A stretch of 15,723 bases of DNA from Bacteroidales bacterium (lineage in GTDB: Bacteria; Bacteroidota; Bacteroidia; Bacteroidales; UBA932), in NCBI GenBank assembly GCA_017478685.1, contig JAFVDC010000131.1, positions 1 through 15,723 on the forward strand. The letters are read 5' to 3'. The notes under the pieces were generated by a model. It was not told the DNA's origin. It did no database searches and worked only from the letters and a program-made list of their open reading frames with translations. Numbering within the stretch: the first letter of the stretch is position 1; every line of letters begins with the position of its first letter. Made by a program: the position numbers and the translations under genes. This document shows positions 13,830-15,723 of the stretch, one piece after another.

Positions 13830-15022
13830 GGCTGACGTCCGCGGGTGAAATCAGGAATGCATACGGGGATGGAACCACCCCTGACAGACTGTTCAGACAA
13901 TTCCACAATAGAACTCCACTCGGCGGCATCATATACGTCCATATCCAGCGGAAGGCCGCGGTGGAGGCATTCCACCAGACGGTAATCCATGATAAAATCT
14001 ATGCCGTTATGGCCGCCAACTGAGAGGGCCCGCTCTCCGAGTTCCTGCCAAACAGGGTGCTTGTAGCGTTCAAGAAGGGCTTTGGCTTCAGCCTCTGGCA
14101 TATACTCCTTGCCGCTATCAAAGACAAATCCGGGAGAGGGGTATTTGTTGGCATAGCCCTTGGTTCCGTATATGCGATATAGCCTGCTATAGGGCTGAGG
14201 AGTCATCTGGGCATGCTGAAGGAGTATGGTTTTGCCGCGCTCCGTGCGTATGAGGGTGGAAGTGAAGTCTCCGTTTGCGAAACTAACCCTGCCGGCTCCG
14301 TAACGGGAATCGGCCACGGCCTGGCCGGCAACGGCGGCCGAATCCATGGACACAAGATACTGAAGTTTGTCCTGGCGGTGGATCCCAAGCGCCTGGCAAA
14401 GAGGGCCAAGTCCATGGGTTGGATACACGTCCCCGTGATGGGAGGCGCTGAAACGCATGCTCCAGTCGTCGCGATACTTGTCCCAGTATGCGCCAAGATT
14501 ATGGCAGTAGCCGCCTTCGAGGTGTACAAGTTCGCCAAAAACGCCTTCCTGAACCATCCTGAGGCAGGCCATCTCAAAGGAATCGTAGCAGCTGTTTTCC
14601 AGCATCATGCAGTGCATGCGGGTGCGTTCTGCGGTGTTTACAAGCGCCCAGCATTCCTCTACGGTAACGGCGGCAGGCACCTCCAAGGCAACATTCTTGC
14701 CGCATTCCATGGCATAGACTCCAATTTGGGCATGGAGTTGCCAGGGGGCGGCAACATACACAAGGTCAATGTCCGGAAGTTCGCAGAGGCGTTTCCAGCC
14801 GTCTGGTCCAACGAATTCAAGTGCCTTGGAGCAGCCCCGGTTCAAGAGCGTTTTCTGGCAATCGGCCACAGGCCCCGGATAGAGGTCGCACAGTGCCGCC
14901 ACGGTAGCGTGCTCCAGATGAGTGAAACGCTCTACGGCCGAAGGGCCCCTCATTCCAAGCCCCACAAAACCCACTCTTACTTTCTCAATGGGCTCACGTG
15001 TAAGACGCAGTACAGAATCCAT
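13808..15022 (-). CDS. GH109-like Gfo/Idh/MocA enzyme without signal peptide
   Basis: The 404-residue protein is clearly homologous to the GH109 lipoprotein at 10949-12325 along its whole length. It shares the Rossmann motif GFVGLGMRG (18-26), VALEVP (111-116, Glu114), LENSCYD (141-147), VYPTHGLGP (199-207) and the ending VxIPDFTRG. It lacks the signal peptide and lipobox and starts almost directly at the NAD-binding fold, so it should be cytoplasmic. The GSYHHNL motif of the lipoprotein is GGYCHNL here (170-176), a His-to-Cys change. Possible roles are hydrolysis of an imported GalNAc-containing sugar, a related glycosidase, or a plain sugar oxidoreductase. It is divergent from the EamA transporter and followed after 27 nt by tRNA-Arg. 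Confidence 0.85.
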   Translation of the reverse strand: MDSVLRLTREPIEKVRVGFVGLGMRGPSAVERFTHLEHATVAALCDLYPGPVADCQKTLLNRGCSKALEFVGPDGWKRLCELPDIDLVYVAAPWQLHAQIGVYAMECGKNVALEVPAAVTVEECWALVNTAERTRMHCMMLENSCYDSFEMACLRMVQEGVFGELVHLEGGYCHNLGAYWDKYRDDWSMRFSASHHGDVYPTHGLGPLCQALGIHRQDKLQYLVSMDSAAVAGQAVADSRYGAGRVSFANGDFTSTLIRTERGKTILLQHAQMTPQPYSRLYRIYGTKGYANKYPSPGFVFDSGKEYMPEAEAKALLERYKHPVWQELGERALSVGGHNGIDFIMDYRLVECLHRGLPLDMDVYDAAEWSSIVELSEQSVRGGSIPVCIPDFTRGRQPLHLAEK

Positions 15023-15026
15023 ACTA

Positions 15027-15068
15027 CAAAGATAAGTATTTTCTTCCGGAAAAAAACTTGTATCTTTG
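15027..15068. promoter_or_regulatory. Symmetric divergent promoter pair around a TTCCGGAA palindrome
   Basis: A minus-strand -7 element, TATCTTTG (plus 15027-15034), serves the GH109-like gene. A plus-strand TATCTTTG (15061-15068) serves the EamA gene. Both are full matches to TAnnTTTG, while both -33 regions are weak T-rich stretches. The palindrome TTCCGGAA (15044-15051) sits exactly midway. The -7 boxes end only 5 and 9 nt from the two start codons, so both mRNAs should be leaderless or nearly so. Confidence 0.7.
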
Positions 15069-15077
15069 CGCCCTGAT

Positions 15078-15723
15078 ATGAGCTGGTGGTTACTCGCGTT
15101 CTGTTCGGCCGCGCTGCTGGGCGGCTACGATTCCTTCAAGAAGATTTCCCTGAAGGACAATGCCGTCATCCCCGTACTTCTGCTGAATACGGCCATAAGC
15201 GCCGCCATCTTCTCTCCGTTCCTTTTTGAGACAGGCTGGGGAGGATGGGCCGTGCAGAAGTTCATTGTTCTTAAGAGCGCGCTTGTGCTGTCGTCCTGGA
15301 TAGCCGGCTATTACGCCATGAAGCACCTTCCCCTCACCATTGTGGGGCCAGTGAATGCTACAAGGCCTGTGCTGGTGCTCCTTGGCGCCATCTTCCTCTT
15401 TGGAGAAAAACTCAACGCCCTTCAGTGGGGCGGCGTCATCCTTGCCATGGTCGCCTACCTCCTCATGCGCATTTCCGGCCGGAAAGAAGGCATCCGCACC
15501 GGCAACAAATGGCTTGTGTGCCTCATCCTTGCGGTTATCCTCGGCGCGGCCAGCGGCCTTTACGACAAATACCTGATGTCGCCGCAGTGGCTGGGACTTG
15601 ACCGCAAGCAGGTCCTTGCCTGGTACACCCTTTACCAGGCCGGAATGATGGCACTTGTCACCGCCTTCCTCTGGTACCCCGTCCGGAAAAAGACCACTCC
15701 CTTCCACTGGAACTGGGCCATCC
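15078..15723 (+). CDS. EamA/DMT-family transporter, 3'-truncated by the window edge
   Basis: The frame opens at the ATG at 15078 and stays open to the last base, giving 215 visible residues. Hydrophobic helices alternate with short loops from residue 3 on: WWLLAFCSAALLGGYD, a helix near 29-49, one near 66-82, the conserved-looking PLTIVGPVNATRPVLVLLGAIFLFGEKL (about 85-112), and a helix near 116-131. A basic loop (about 132-143) then leads into what looks like the second EamA half. This matches drug/metabolite-transporter permeases, which usually have ten helices in two repeats and about 290-300 residues, so roughly a quarter is missing. The substrate cannot be told. Its divergent promoter shared with the GH109-like gene hints at a linked sugar or amino-sugar role. 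Confidence 0.85.
   Translation, partial: MSWWLLAFCSAALLGGYDSFKKISLKDNAVIPVLLLNTAISAAIFSPFLFETGWGGWAVQKFIVLKSALVLSSWIAGYYAMKHLPLTIVGPVNATRPVLVLLGAIFLFGEKLNALQWGGVILAMVAYLLMRISGRKEGIRTGNKWLVCLILAVILGAASGLYDKYLMSPQWLGLDRKQVLAWYTLYQAGMMALVTAFLWYPVRKKTTPFHWNWAI

Noticed and set aside
12259..13848. 529-residue open frame on the + strand across the kinase gene, the repeat array and the tRNA-Arg
   Set aside because: It runs antisense through a conserved kinase, through a non-triplet repeat and into a tRNA; no family features.
15090..15707. 205-residue open frame on the - strand at the right edge
   Set aside because: The + strand frame from 15078 encodes an evident EamA transporter with a promoter; the minus frame is its shadow.

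Overview
The window looks like chromosomal DNA of a fairly GC-rich Bacteroidales or other Bacteroidota member. Several intergenic regions carry the Bacteroidota promoter form (TTTG, about 19 nt, then TAnnTTTG), ribosome-binding sites are weak or absent, and the proteins have Bacteroidota character: a sugar 1-kinase, GH109 enzymes, a SLBB-rich polysaccharide exporter and a TPR-TM-coiled-coil protein. I cannot name the genus. No insertion sequence, phage gene or CRISPR array was seen.

Layout. (1) 2-1046, + strand: the 3' part of a TPR/transmembrane/coiled-coil protein, overlapped by a small two-helix membrane protein. (2) 1047-1204: a tRNA-Val(UAC) with its own promoter and an 18-bp perfect hairpin terminator that works in both directions. 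(3) 9851 down to 1221, - strand: a tightly packed five-gene operon of a SLBB polysaccharide exporter, a Wzz-type chain-length protein, a CPA1-type cation/proton antiporter with an RCK_C domain, a large MscS-type channel and an outer-membrane beta-barrel-like protein. It starts from a good promoter at 9886-9916 and ends at the shared hairpin. (4) 9969-10946, + strand: an unrecognised secreted protein built from two similar halves. (5) 13374 down to 10949, - strand: an N-acetylhexosamine 1-kinase-like gene overlapping (ATGA) a GH109 lipoprotein. (6) 13375-13706: a gene-free 332 bp with a promoter, GTTTCG/CGAAAC dyads and 2.8 copies of a 52-bp tandem repeat, each copy with a stem-loop. (7) tRNA-Arg(UCU), - strand, with promoter and terminator. 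(8) A second GH109-family gene without a signal peptide, - strand, and a divergent EamA/DMT transporter that runs off the right edge. Their two promoters face each other around a centred palindrome.

Two functional themes stand out. The minus-strand export operon joins polysaccharide export and chain-length control with ion homeostasis and mechanosensing, but holds no glycosyltransferase, so it probably serves a polysaccharide made elsewhere or several of them. The kinase/GH109 operon encodes a plausible GalNAc salvage step: release of alpha-linked GalNAc outside the cytoplasm, then 1-phosphorylation inside. The second GH109-like enzyme may do a related job in the cytoplasm. The best candidate for something undescribed is the 52-bp stem-loop repeat array beside the operator-like dyads. 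The internally duplicated secreted protein is next.
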